64,000 nucleotides of DNA from contig JAJCXN010000004.1 of the NCBI GenBank assembly GCA_029263415.1, positions 62,001-126,000 on the forward strand, in the 5' to 3' direction. Under the pieces are notes generated by a model that saw only the letters and a program-made list of their open reading frames with translations, was not told where the DNA came from and ran no database searches. The position numbers and the translations under genes are program-made. This DNA comes from Acidobacteriota bacterium. GTDB taxonomy: Bacteria > Acidobacteriota > Thermoanaerobaculia > Multivoradales > Multivoraceae. Numbering within the stretch: the stretch's first letter is position 1; each line of letters opens with the position of its first letter. Shown piece by piece: positions 8,364-17,700 of this stretch.

Positions 8364-9032
8364 GTGAATATTGGTGGAACTTTTTGGAAGCTGATGAACG
8401 AAGGCGGGCCGATCATGTGGCCGCTACTCATCTTTTCGGTGCTGGCAGTAGCCGTCATCATCGAGCGTTTCATCGCTCTCAATCGCGCGAAGATCAACGT
8501 CAACTCGTTCCTCGCTCAGATCCGAAAGGCCCTCGTGGTCAACCGCAGCATTCGTGAGGCGGTCAAGGTTTGTGAGCAGCACAGGGGCCCCGTTGCTTCG
8601 ATCATGAAAGCAGGCCTGCTCAAGTACGGTCAGCCGAAAGAGGACGTAGAGAAGACCATTGAGAACGCTGCGTTGTTTGAGATGGGCCGCCTCGAGCGCT
8701 TCCTTCCCTTCCTCGCCACCACGGCCAATGTTGCACCCCTCCTTGGGTTCTTCGGCACGGTGACCGGCATGATGGCTGGTTTTGACGCGTTGGCTGAGCA
8801 GGGTCTGTCCAATCCGGGGGCTGTTGCTTCCGGTATTAAGGAAGCGTTGACCACCACGGCGGCCGGTCTTGCGGTCGCAATCCCGGTGCAGTTGGCCTAC
8901 AACTACTTCATGAGTCGCATCAACAAGTTCGTTCGTGACATCGAGACCTCGGCCAACATGCTGATCGAGACGTTCGGTGAAATGGAACGCAGCGGTATCA
9001 CCCCTGATGGAACTCCGGAAGCACGCAAGTAG
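8364..9032 (+). CDS. exbB: MotA/TolQ/ExbB proton channel protein (ExbB-like)
   Basis: A 222-residue inner-membrane protein that with ExbD forms the proton-driven motor energising TonB. It has a first membrane helix near residues 16-33 (MWPLLIFSVLAVAVIIE), a long cytoplasmic loop, then two helices around LPFLATTANVAPLLGFFGTV and KEALTTTAAGLAVAIPVQLAY; the latter two hold the conserved TolQ/ExbB pore residues. The start is GTG at 8364, set by a strong GAGGAGG at 8351-8357. It heads a four-gene exbB-exbD-exbD-tonB unit and is preceded by a long structured leader. The C-terminal tail (GITPDGTPEARK) is family-unspecific. TolQ or AglR-type motor roles remain possible, but adjacent tonB favours ExbB. 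Confidence 0.92.
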   Translation: MNIGGTFWKLMNEGGPIMWPLLIFSVLAVAVIIERFIALNRAKINVNSFLAQIRKALVVNRSIREAVKVCEQHRGPVASIMKAGLLKYGQPKEDVEKTIENAALFEMGRLERFLPFLATTANVAPLLGFFGTVTGMMAGFDALAEQGLSNPGAVASGIKEALTTTAAGLAVAIPVQLAYNYFMSRINKFVRDIETSANMLIETFGEMERSGITPDGTPEARK

Positions 9033-9118
9033 TCAGATCGAAAGAGGGGCTCTAGGGGTCACCGCCGGGCTGGCGATTCACCCTTCGGGCTCCTCGGCTC
9101 GGATCTGAGAGCAACCGG

Positions 9119-9138
9119 GCGCAGAGATGGCTCTGCGC
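9119..9138 (+). promoter_or_regulatory. Intercistronic hairpin between exbB and the first exbD
   Basis: GCGCAGAG and CTCTGCGC form a perfect eight-base-pair stem with an ATGG loop, 28 bases before the exbD start. The same 134-base gap also has TCAGATC (9033-9039) matched by GATCTGA (9102-9108), enclosing a CCC-TTC-GGG hairpin. No U-tract follows, so an RNA processing or stability role is likelier than termination. Confidence 0.45.
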
Positions 9139-9166
9139 GGCACGGAACACAACAGAAGGCGTAGCG

Positions 9167-9595
9167 ATGAAACTAGCCGCATCTAAGAAGCACGAACCCG
9201 CGATTCCCACCGCATCGATGGCGGATATCGCGTTCTTGCTGATCATCTTTTTCATGCTGACTATCACCTTTGAGGTCGACAAGACCCAGGTGAAGCTGCC
9301 GAAGACCAACATTCGTATAGAGATCCCCAAGAAGGCTGCCTATGTGGCCATCGATTCCACGGGGCGGATCAAGGTGAGTTCGGGCGAAGACCTGAGCGCG
9401 TCGGTACCGAGTGCCGATGAGGTCCACAGCTTCGCAGTAGGCGTGATCGCGCAGAACCCCCAGAAGGACTTTGTCCTCAAAGCAGACGGCGGTGTGTCCT
9501 ACGGTGACGTCGACTTGGTCATGGACGCGTTGAAGCGCGCCAAGGTCAGGACCATCTATCTGTTGTCAGAACAGGTGACAGTCGACGACATCTAA
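9167..9595 (+). CDS. exbD: Biopolymer transport protein ExbD/TolR (first copy)
   Basis: A 142-residue ExbD/TolR protein. The N-terminal cytoplasmic stretch is followed by IPTASMADIAFLLIIFFMLTITFEV, in which the Asp of MADIAFLL is the proton-carrying residue of the single membrane helix. The rest is the periplasmic TolR-like domain, ending in MDALKRAKVRTIYLLSEQ. It sits second in the exbB operon, 134 bases after exbB, an unusually wide gap with hairpins. A second, clearly diverged paralogue follows. The two may form a heteromeric ExbD dimer or serve different loads. Confidence 0.92.
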   Translation: MKLAASKKHEPAIPTASMADIAFLLIIFFMLTITFEVDKTQVKLPKTNIRIEIPKKAAYVAIDSTGRIKVSSGEDLSASVPSADEVHSFAVGVIAQNPQKDFVLKADGGVSYGDVDLVMDALKRAKVRTIYLLSEQVTVDDI

Positions 9596-9599
9596 TCCT

Positions 9600-9631
9600 G
9601 CGGCCTGCTAAAGCAGGCTGCCGGGCTTTTT
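9600..9631 (+). terminator. Hairpin with T-run between the two exbD genes
   Basis: GCCTGC (9603-9608) pairs with GCAGGC (9613-9618) around TAAA. Alternatively CGGC-CTGC pairs with GCAG and GCCG with a three-base bulge, which brings the T-run (9627-9631) close to the stem. It begins a few bases after the first exbD stop. Its position inside an operon suggests partial termination or attenuation that lowers expression of exbD2 and tonB. Confidence 0.45.
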
Positions 9632-9647
9632 CGAAGAAAGATCCAGA

Positions 9648-10085
9648 ATGAAAATCAAAAGAGACGCCGCCGACGACGAGATCCCCACTTCGTCCATGGC
9701 TGACATCGCCTTTCTGCTGATCATCTACTTCATGGTGACGACGACGTTCACTGCAACGCGAGGTCTCGATTTCGCGCTGCCGGAAGACGACGATTCGCCG
9801 CCGGTGGTGGAGAAGGAAGATTCCGTCCTGATCGAGATCCTGCCGTCCGGCGAGTACGTCGTCGATCAGCAGCCGATGCAGCTCAGTGGCATTATCGACT
9901 ACCTGAAGCCCAAGCTCGATGCGAATCCCAAGAAGCCGGTGATCATCCGGCCGGATCCGCAGTCTCAGTACAAGAGCATGGTTACCGTGCTTGACGAGCT
10001 GCGGCAAGCGACAGAAAAGGGAATCAAGGAAGAGATCCGGATCTCCATCCCGACTCAGCGCGAGATTGAGAGTTTTTGGTACTAG
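9648..10085 (+). CDS. exbD: Biopolymer transport protein ExbD/TolR (second copy)
   Basis: A 145-residue ExbD paralogue of the preceding gene. IPTSSMADIAFLLIIYFMVTTTF holds the membrane helix with the conserved proton-binding Asp. The periplasmic part includes the acidic LPEDDDSPPVVEKED segment and a TolR-like fold with KPVIIRPDPQSQYKSMV. Identity to the first copy is clear only around the membrane helix, so this is an old duplication rather than a recent one. It lies 52 bases after the first copy and 81 bases before tonB. Double ExbD sets are frequent in Acidobacteriota and Myxococcota-type TonB operons. Confidence 0.92.
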   Translation: MKIKRDAADDEIPTSSMADIAFLLIIYFMVTTTFTATRGLDFALPEDDDSPPVVEKEDSVLIEILPSGEYVVDQQPMQLSGIIDYLKPKLDANPKKPVIIRPDPQSQYKSMVTVLDELRQATEKGIKEEIRISIPTQREIESFWY

Positions 10086-10166
10086 TTCGGACGGCGATAA
10101 ACGTGGAGCAAGGTAGCTGGCGCGATTGGCTTAGCGCTCGAATGTTCCAACTGACGGAGAATCGAA

Positions 10167-10943
10167 ATGGCTGACAAGAAGAAACCCGCGGCTCCGAAAG
10201 CAGGCGCAACGGCGAAGGCAAGCGCGGCCAAGGGCGCCGCCGCCGCCGCGAAGAAGGCGCCGTCCACTCCGCGAACGGCCTCTGAGGAGCGCCTCGCCAC
10301 CTTCATGAGCGAGGAAGCCGAAGACAATCAGACGCTCAGGCGCGCGATGGCGGTAGCGGTAGCGTTCCATATCGCTCTGCTCGCGATCACCTTCCCGTCG
10401 ATGACGTCGAGTACGACCAAAGAGGCCGAGAAGCCGAAGGTCTACGTCGTGCAGCAGGTGCGCTTCAAGCCACCGCCGCCCAAGGAAGAACAGAAGATTC
10501 CAAAACCGAAGGCGAAGAAGGTTCCGATCCCTGATCCGACCCCTGATGAGCCGGAACCGATCCGCATCGAAGAGCCGGAAGAATTCGATCTGCCAGACAT
10601 TGACGATCTGGTGATCGGCATTCCGGACGCTCCTCCCGAGCCCGAGCCGGACGGTCCAATCTATGTGACCGGCGATGTGAAGAAGCCCGAGAAGCTCACG
10701 TCGCCTCCGCCTCAATACACTGAGATTGCGCGCAAGGCTCGGATCCAAGGTGTCGTCATCTTGCAGTCGATTATCGATGAGCAAGGCAACGTGACCGAGG
10801 TTTCTATTCTCAAAGGGCTGCCCATGGGGCTCGCCGAGGCGGCCATGGGCGCGGTTCGCCAGTGGAAATTCAAGCCTGCAACGCTCAACGGTAAGCCTGT
10901 CGCTGTTTACTTCAATCTCACGGTGAACTTTCAACTGCAGTAG
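10167..10943 (+). CDS. tonB: Energy transducer TonB
   Basis: 258 residues with the full TonB plan. The Lys/Ala-rich cytoplasmic tail (about residues 1-40) is unusually long. A membrane helix follows at about 59-75 (RRAMAVAVAFHIALLAITF), in which His is in the position of the motor-contacting residue of E. coli TonB. Next come a periplasmic proline/lysine/glutamate-rich linker (PPPPKEEQKIPKPKAKK, then PEPEPDGP) and a C-terminal TonB domain from about residue 180 (PQYTEIARKARIQGVVILQ, VRQWKFKPATLNGKPV). It spans the periplasm and powers outer-membrane transporters. It is the last gene of the exbB-exbD-exbD unit; the substrate receptors are not in this window. Confidence 0.93.
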   Translation: MADKKKPAAPKAGATAKASAAKGAAAAAKKAPSTPRTASEERLATFMSEEAEDNQTLRRAMAVAVAFHIALLAITFPSMTSSTTKEAEKPKVYVVQQVRFKPPPPKEEQKIPKPKAKKVPIPDPTPDEPEPIRIEEPEEFDLPDIDDLVIGIPDAPPEPEPDGPIYVTGDVKKPEKLTSPPPQYTEIARKARIQGVVILQSIIDEQGNVTEVSILKGLPMGLAEAAMGAVRQWKFKPATLNGKPVAVYFNLTVNFQLQ

Positions 10944-11014
10944 TCCATCTCTTCTAGGATCGTAGCGAGAAGCCGTAAGTCCTATTCGCCGCGTCTCACC
11001 ATTGCTCTAACCCG

Positions 11015-11031
11015 GCGAAGCCTGCCTTCGC
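11015..11031 (+). terminator. Weak hairpin after tonB
   Basis: GCGAAG (11015-11020) and CTTCGC (11026-11031) form a six-base stem around CCTGC about 70 bases after tonB. There is no T-run, so it may only be an RNA 3'-end structure. Nothing else is recognisable in 10944-11180. Confidence 0.25.
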
Positions 11032-11180
11032 GGGGCTTAGGGCATTTGCGGTGAAGGGGCGTCGTCCCGGGCTACTCTCAATGGTAGGCGAGCGGCCTGG
11101 ACGAATTGGCGTCGATCGATAAACTCAAATGCCGCAGAACACCCCCAACCGTTCCATCACTCCAGTGAGGTAGGTCGCCC

Positions 11181-12008
11181 TTGTCGTTTCAAGGTTCCTT
11201 AGCCGAGCTTCCGCTTCCAGATATCATTCAGTTGGTGGCGGTGTCGGGGAAGACTGGCGCTTTCACTCTCAGCCGGAATTCGGAGCGCGGGCAGATCTTC
11301 TTGCGGGAAGGGCAGATCGGTCACGCGAGTGCAGGCCATCTGGTGGGTGAGGAGGCCGTGTACGAACTTGCGACTTGGAGCGAGGGTGACTTCACTTTCG
11401 AGCCAGGGGCAGCGTTTGAACAGCAGACCATCAACAAGTCGAACACCAATTTGCTGATGGAAGCCGCTCGGCGTATGGACGAGTGGAAGATCCTCGCCAA
11501 GCGGATCCGTTCAACGCGCCAGGTGCCAGTGGCCGTTCAAGGAGACTTCAGCGCGTCTGTTTCGTTCACCGCAGGTGAGTGGCGACTTGCCTCCTTGATC
11601 GATGGGCGACGCTCCATTGAAGAGCTGGCGGTAGCGTTGGATTTGAGTCCGTTCGAGACCTCAAAGACCCTGTTCGGGCTGCTCACGTCGAACATCATCA
11701 CCCTGCGCGATGACTTTGTTCGTCCCCATCGACCGCGACTCTATTCGTTGACCGTTGAAGAGCTCGCCATGTTGTGCGACCAGGTTCACGATCTGGGCAA
11801 ACAGCAAGCGGGCGATCGCGCCCAAGATCCGCGATTCGAGCGCGACGCAGAGTTGTGCCGCGCGGAACTGTCCAGCGGGCGGGTGCTCGATGGATTGGAG
11901 GATCTGGTGCGGCGGCACGAGCAAACGTTGGCCGCGATCGGCGGAGAAGACGCCAGAAGAGCCTTTGTTGAGGACGTGAGTGTCGTCCTTAGTGGAACGC
12001 AGGTGTGA
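11181..12008 (+). CDS. DUF4388 (PATAN-like) domain protein
   Basis: A 275-residue cytoplasmic protein with no signal or membrane helix. The first roughly 100 residues match DUF4388/PATAN: SFQGSLAELPLPDIIQLVAVSGKTGAFTL, then IFLREGQIGHASAG and AVYELATWSEGDFTFEPG. Such domains are found with response regulators in myxobacteria, acidobacteria and cyanobacteria (PatA) and probably mediate protein contacts in signalling. Residues about 140-185 (LASLIDGRRSIEELAVALDLSPFETSKTLFGLL) resemble a winged-helix or PqqD-like second DUF4388 segment. The start is TTG at 11181. It is followed by a 350-base gap and a TPR protein. Partner and signal are unknown. Confidence 0.75.
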   Translation: MSFQGSLAELPLPDIIQLVAVSGKTGAFTLSRNSERGQIFLREGQIGHASAGHLVGEEAVYELATWSEGDFTFEPGAAFEQQTINKSNTNLLMEAARRMDEWKILAKRIRSTRQVPVAVQGDFSASVSFTAGEWRLASLIDGRRSIEELAVALDLSPFETSKTLFGLLTSNIITLRDDFVRPHRPRLYSLTVEELAMLCDQVHDLGKQQAGDRAQDPRFERDAELCRAELSSGRVLDGLEDLVRRHEQTLAAIGGEDARRAFVEDVSVVLSGTQV

Positions 12009-12273
12009 TCGGCGTGGTTTGGGGGTTGCAGGTCGGAAGGAAGTTTGGTGCAGGCATGCACCTCCCACCGGTTGCAGATCAAAACCCAAACGAGACCAGT
12101 TTCAGAATCCAACAACCGTTGGAGGCATCGTCGGTAGCCCAGGGCTTGCTCTTGCGTCGCGAGACCGAGACGCTTGTGTCCGGCATAGGTGTTGCAGTGA
12201 TCTAGGATCTACGCCACTGGACCGCCACATTGGCAGCTGCTCAAGCTGCCCTTAACGGTCTCAGGCCGCTGGC

Positions 12274-12335
12274 TTGTGTCGCCAACTCTAGTCTGAACGC
12301 AGCCACCTCTGCTGCGCTCTGATCGGGCGACACAA
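12274..12335 (+). promoter_or_regulatory. Nested stem-loop in the leader of the TPR protein gene
   Basis: TTGTGTCGCC (12274-12283) pairs perfectly with GGCGACACAA (12326-12335). Inside the loop CGCAGC (12298-12303) pairs with GCTGCG (12311-12316). The outer helix ends 23 bases before the ATG, just ahead of AAAGGAG, so folding could affect ribosome access. The rest of the 350-base gap 12009-12358 shows no gene. Confidence 0.45.
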
Positions 12336-12358
12336 CCAAACTACGAAAGGAGTCAACA

Positions 12359-13516
12359 ATGCGCAAATCCATCGTTTTCGCTCTAGCGATTAGCCTGGCT
12401 GTTAGCCTGCCGGCCTTGGCCGACGAGGACTATGATGAGGGCCTTAGTGCCTACAAGGTCAAGAAGTACAGCGAGGCCGCCGCCGCTTTTGCACGCTACG
12501 TAGAGAAGGTGCCGGAAGCATTCCAAGGCCACCAAATGCTCGGCGTCGCTCTACTCAAGTCGGGGCAGGCAGCGAAGGCTGCGACCCATCTGGGCAGGGC
12601 CAACGAGCTCAAGCCCGGGCAGCCCTCGATTCAGCTCGCACAAGGCCAAGCCTTGCTTGCGGCCGGTAAGGCGCGCGACGCTTGTGGTGTGCTCGGTCGG
12701 ATCGAAGAAAGCTCACTGCCGGCGGCCAACAGGACGTCGCTGTACCAGCTCCGCTCGCGGGCGAACTGTGGCGGTGGAAGCGGCCTCAGCGACTTGAAAA
12801 AGATCGCGCAAGCCAAGAACACGGGCAACTCTTGGGCCGCCTATGGTGTTGCTGCTTACAACGACAACAAGATGACTGAGGCCGTGGCTGCGCTCGACAA
12901 GGCCGTAAGTCTGTCGCCCAACGACGCAAAGATCCGGAAGTCTCACGTATCGGCGTTGGTTCGTACAGCACGCACTGCGAAGGGTGCGAGCAAGGACGCG
13001 ACCTACAACAAAGCGTTGGCGTCTGCACGGAAGTACTCAGAAGTGGATGGCAGCTACAGCGCCAAGCTTACCTACGGCGAGGTTCTGCTGGGTGCCAAGA
13101 AGTACAACGAAGCGGTGTCCGCATTGCAGGCTGCTTCGAGCAAGAGTCCAGGCGAGTGGCTGCCCAACTTCTATCTGGGCCAGGCTTTCACTTCGCTAGG
13201 CGATTTCGCGTCAGCGGAGGGCCCCTTGCAAAGGGCGCTCTCTCAGACGTCGAAGGCGGCTGATCAAAAGATGATCAACCGCCAACTAGGCTTCACCTAC
13301 GAGAAGCAAAAGAAATACGCGGAGTCGATCTCCTTCTACCAGAAGGCTGGTGATGCAGGAGGCGTTGCTCGTGTCCAAGAGAACCAGACCATTAGCGAGG
13401 ACAACGCGGACGCAGACAAGTTCAACAAGGAACGCGAAGCGCTCCTAGCGGAACAAGCGCGACTCAGGAAGGCGCTGGAAGAGGTGCCGACTGGTGGACC
13501 GCCGCCATTCCGGTAG
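12359..13516 (+). CDS. Exported tetratricopeptide-repeat protein
   Basis: 385 residues beginning with a clear Sec signal peptide (MRKSIVFALAISLAVSLPALA, cleavage expected before DEDYDEG). At least six TPR-like helical pairs follow, for example GLSAYKVKKYSEAAAAFARYVEKVPE, WAAYGVAAYNDNKMTEAVAALDKAVSLSP, and further repeats around 225-310. A charged coiled-coil tail ends in a Pro/Gly stretch. TPR arrays are protein-binding scaffolds; being exported, this one should act in the periplasm or at the outer membrane. The ATG has a good ribosome site (AAAGGAG). A stable nested stem-loop lies just upstream. It converges on ftsX. No specific function can be named. Confidence 0.85.
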   Translation: MRKSIVFALAISLAVSLPALADEDYDEGLSAYKVKKYSEAAAAFARYVEKVPEAFQGHQMLGVALLKSGQAAKAATHLGRANELKPGQPSIQLAQGQALLAAGKARDACGVLGRIEESSLPAANRTSLYQLRSRANCGGGSGLSDLKKIAQAKNTGNSWAAYGVAAYNDNKMTEAVAALDKAVSLSPNDAKIRKSHVSALVRTARTAKGASKDATYNKALASARKYSEVDGSYSAKLTYGEVLLGAKKYNEAVSALQAASSKSPGEWLPNFYLGQAFTSLGDFASAEGPLQRALSQTSKAADQKMINRQLGFTYEKQKKYAESISFYQKAGDAGGVARVQENQTISEDNADADKFNKEREALLAEQARLRKALEEVPTGGPPPFR

Positions 13517-13699
13517 AGGACTCCCGCGAGTGATCTCGGGAAGTCTGGCTGCCAGTTCCCGAGCATGACTTCAATGACGGCTCCTTGCTCATGCGAGGGG
13601 CCGTTTGGGTTTCCGGGTGACAACGCACCGGTGCACCGGCGCTTGACGGCGTGCACGAAGCTGGACGTTCGCGGGCTCGCCACGGCCGGCGTTCTGACC

Positions 13700-14605
13700 C
13701 TAAGAGCTTTCCACCAGCGCCTCTCTCCGGATCGAGAGGATGGAACCCAGCAACCCCGCGGTGGCTCCGATCAGCACGATCGCCACCTGGCTGGAAACCG
13801 CTAAGAAACGATCGAACACTACGGTCATCCAGAGCGAGCTCCCGGCTTCCGCCGTCGCCAATGCAAAGGTCAGCCAGAGCCCGCCGATCGCACTCGCGCC
13901 ACCCAGCAGGCCTTGTACCAAGCCTTCCATCACGAAGGGGCCGCGCACATAGAACTCTGTGGCGCCGACCAGCCTCAGGACAGAGATCTCGTCCAAGTAC
14001 TGATAGGCGGTCAGTCTGACCACTGCGGCGATGGTGAAGGCCGCAGCCACCAGCAAAGCGAAGCTGAGTGCCAAGCCCGCACCTCGGATCCAGCTGGAAA
14101 AGCGTTGGACCTCTCGGATCCAATTACGGTCGTCGTCGACAGAGGAGACACCGTCCAGTGCCCGCAACCGCAAGACCCACTCGTTCCACGCCGCCTCGTC
14201 GATTGCGCTGGGAACGATGGTCCCTTCGACGCTCGCGGGCAGCGCGATCCGACTGTCCTCGCCTAGCGCCTCGGCAACCTGCGGAAACGCATCGTCGAAG
14301 CGCAGCTGTGCCTCCGCTTGAGAGACGCTTTGAGTCTCTTCGATCCAGGGAGGCTGGCTGAGCGCCGCCTTGATGTGTTCAACAGCAGCAGGTGCTGCGT
14401 CTGAATCCAAGTAAACGCTCAGCTTGAGCGAGCCTTGCCAGGAGTCGGTCTGACGCGAGAGGTTTGCGCTTAGAAGAAAAAAGAACGCTCCGACATAGAG
14501 ACTGAGCGCGCAGGTGACAACCGCCAAGAGGCTTGCGCGCCAATTGCCGATCATGCTCGCCACGGCTTCGGTTGCGAAGTAACGCAGAGCCTGGAGCAGA
14601 CTCAC
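13700..14605 (-). CDS. ftsX: Cell division protein FtsX (ABC permease)
   Basis: A 301-residue permease with the FtsX layout: one N-terminal membrane helix (LLAVVTCALSLYVGAFFFLL), a periplasmic domain of about 120 residues, then three C-terminal helices with LALSFALLVAAAFTIAAVVRL, the conserved RxxEIxxxRLVGAT-like EISVLRLVGATEFYVRGPF and GLVQGLLGG. With FtsE it forms an ABC-type complex that activates peptidoglycan hydrolases at the septum. The start overlaps the ftsE stop by four bases. A wide gap of 183 bases lies downstream toward the convergent TPR gene. The FtsX-activated amidase regulator (EnvC-like) is not in the window. Confidence 0.92.
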   Translation of the reverse strand: MSLLQALRYFATEAVASMIGNWRASLLAVVTCALSLYVGAFFFLLSANLSRQTDSWQGSLKLSVYLDSDAAPAAVEHIKAALSQPPWIEETQSVSQAEAQLRFDDAFPQVAEALGEDSRIALPASVEGTIVPSAIDEAAWNEWVLRLRALDGVSSVDDDRNWIREVQRFSSWIRGAGLALSFALLVAAAFTIAAVVRLTAYQYLDEISVLRLVGATEFYVRGPFVMEGLVQGLLGGASAIGGLWLTFALATAEAGSSLWMTVVFDRFLAVSSQVAIVLIGATAGLLGSILSIRREALVESS

Positions 14606-15354
14606 CTGGTCTCCTCTGGTTGAAGCTGGCCGCCGGCTGCTGGCCGGACGTAGTCTTGAGGCTCAACTGCCATCGAAAGACCTCTTCCGGGTAGATGAAG
14701 ATCTTCGACCAAGCGCCCCCGATTAAGCACCAGAACGCGCCCGCCTACAGCCTCGATGGTCGCGCTGTCGTGGGTTGCTAACAATAATGTTGTACCTCGT
14801 CGTTGCACCTCAAGCAGGTGCTCAAGGATGTCCAGCGACAGCTGAGGGTCGAGGTTGCCTGTCGGCTCATCGGCAAGCAGAATCTCGGGGCGGTTGATCA
14901 GTGCACGGGCAAGAGCCACTCGCTGCTGTTCGCCGCCGGATAGCTCTTGGGGATAGCTGGTCAAGCGGTGCGCCAGGCCCACCTGTCCAAGGACTTCGCG
15001 TGCCTGCTCAGTACGCTCGCCCAGCGATGCGCCCAGAATCTTGGGCAGGTAGGAGACATTCTCGAGCACCGTCTTGCGTTGAATCAGTCGAAAACTCTGA
15101 AACACCACTCCGATCGATCTTCGAAGGTACGGCACCTTTGCCCGTGGCATGGTCGCAACGTTGCGGCCATTGACCAGGATCTGTCCTGACGTCGGTGTGT
15201 CTTCACGATAGATCAATCGCAGTAAGGTTGTCTTGCCAGCCCCACTTGGGCCGGTCAGAAAGACCCGCTCGCCGGGCTTGATCTGCAACGTCACCCCGTC
15301 CAGCGCGACCTGTCCGCCTGGAAAAAGCTTCACGACGTCGAAGAATCGGATCAT
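14602..15354 (-). CDS. ftsE: Cell division ATP-binding protein FtsE
   Basis: A 250-residue ABC ATPase. It has Walker [10 protein letters not shown], signature [15 protein letters not shown], Walker [13 protein letters not shown] and H-loop [13 protein letters not shown]. The N-terminus [21 protein letters not shown] is typical FtsE, and the coupling to ftsX confirms the identity against LolD-like or MacB-like relatives. The protein is about 25 residues longer than E. coli FtsE, with an extra C-terminal tail ([20 protein letters not shown]). It is encoded 12 bases downstream of gatB on the same strand, so gatB-ftsE-ftsX may be cotranscribed. Confidence 0.93.
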   Translation of the reverse strand: MIRFFDVVKLFPGGQVALDGVTLQIKPGERVFLTGPSGAGKTTLLRLIYREDTPTSGQILVNGRNVATMPRAKVPYLRRSIGVVFQSFRLIQRKTVLENVSYLPKILGASLGERTEQAREVLGQVGLAHRLTSYPQELSGGEQQRVALARALINRPEILLADEPTGNLDPQLSLDILEHLLEVQRRGTTLLLATHDSATIEAVGGRVLVLNRGRLVEDLHLPGRGLSMAVEPQDYVRPAAGGQLQPEETR

Positions 15355-15366
15355 GGAGTCTGCATT

Positions 15367-16818
<1,452 letters not shown>

Positions 16819-16872
16819 GCTGAAAAACGCTGGACTTGGTGGTCTTGAAAGTCGGCCGGGCGGTGGAGAACG

Positions 16873-17700
16873 ATGATGCGCTCGGCGGAGGATAGTCTAT
16901 GTCTTGTTGACGCCTCAACTTTCTTCAACCTCCGAAGTGATTCAAAGAGTGATCCCGTGCTGACAGCGTCGCCTAGTTCGCCACTCCCGACGCCGATCGT
17001 CTCAGATCGTGCCGGGGCAGTACGGGTCGCGTTCGTGGGCAGGCTCTTCAATGGCAGCCAAAGCGATCCGGATCCAGCTGTTGCTGCGGCCGCGGCGATC
17101 CGCGCAGTCGAAGAACTGCCAACCCGGGTGGTGATCAATCGTCAGGTGCACTCCGACCGCGTGGTGGAGGCCAGCGAGGCCCCATCTGCAGCCGATGGTC
17201 TGGTAGTCGACACTCGCACATTCAATGGTCGGAGGTTCGCGCTTTGTGTGTTCACTGCTGACTGTGTGCCAATCCTCGTAGCCGATCCACATCGAGGCGT
17301 ACTCGCAGCGTTCCACGCGGGATGGCGCGGCCTGGCGTCGGGCATCATCGAGCGGGGCGTCAATCGGTTGGGATCGCGAGATCGGCGCAGATGTCTCACT
17401 GCGTGGATAGGTCCGAGCATTGGCGGCTGTTGCTATGAGGTCTCGGCTGCCGTTGCAGTCGCCGTTGCCCAGCAAAGCGGTATGGGGGTGATCCTCCAAC
17501 CGGCAAGCGGAGCATCGGGCAATACGAAGCCGCATCTTCACCTGGTCGCCGCGGCTAGCGCTCAGCTAATGGACCTAGGCGTGCTGGATGTTCGTCGATT
17601 GGGTGGCTGCACGCGCTGTGACGAGAACTGGCACAGCTATAGACGCGAAGGTGCAGGGCAGGGTCGCAATCACGCTTTCATCTGGCGTACAGGCTCTTGA
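16873..17700 (+). CDS. pgeF: Laccase-domain protein of the YfiH/PgeF family
   Basis: 275 residues of the YfiH/PgeF family (formerly polyphenol oxidase). The metal-site motifs are present: His in NRQVHSDRV, Cys in FTADCVPILVADP, and His in AAFHAGWRGLASGI, followed by WIGPSIGGCCYEV. Members edit peptidoglycan precursors or act as purine nucleoside phosphorylase/adenosine deaminase. The C-terminus includes GCTRCDENWHSYRREG, normal for the family. The N-terminal 30 residues are poorly conserved and the ATG at 16873 (ATGATG) is one of several options. The 3' end overlaps the convergent rlmN by 31 bases, which is unusual. Confidence 0.9.
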   Translation: MMRSAEDSLCLVDASTFFNLRSDSKSDPVLTASPSSPLPTPIVSDRAGAVRVAFVGRLFNGSQSDPDPAVAAAAAIRAVEELPTRVVINRQVHSDRVVEASEAPSAADGLVVDTRTFNGRRFALCVFTADCVPILVADPHRGVLAAFHAGWRGLASGIIERGVNRLGSRDRRRCLTAWIGPSIGGCCYEVSAAVAVAVAQQSGMGVILQPASGASGNTKPHLHLVAAASAQLMDLGVLDVRRLGGCTRCDENWHSYRREGAGQGRNHAFIWRTGS

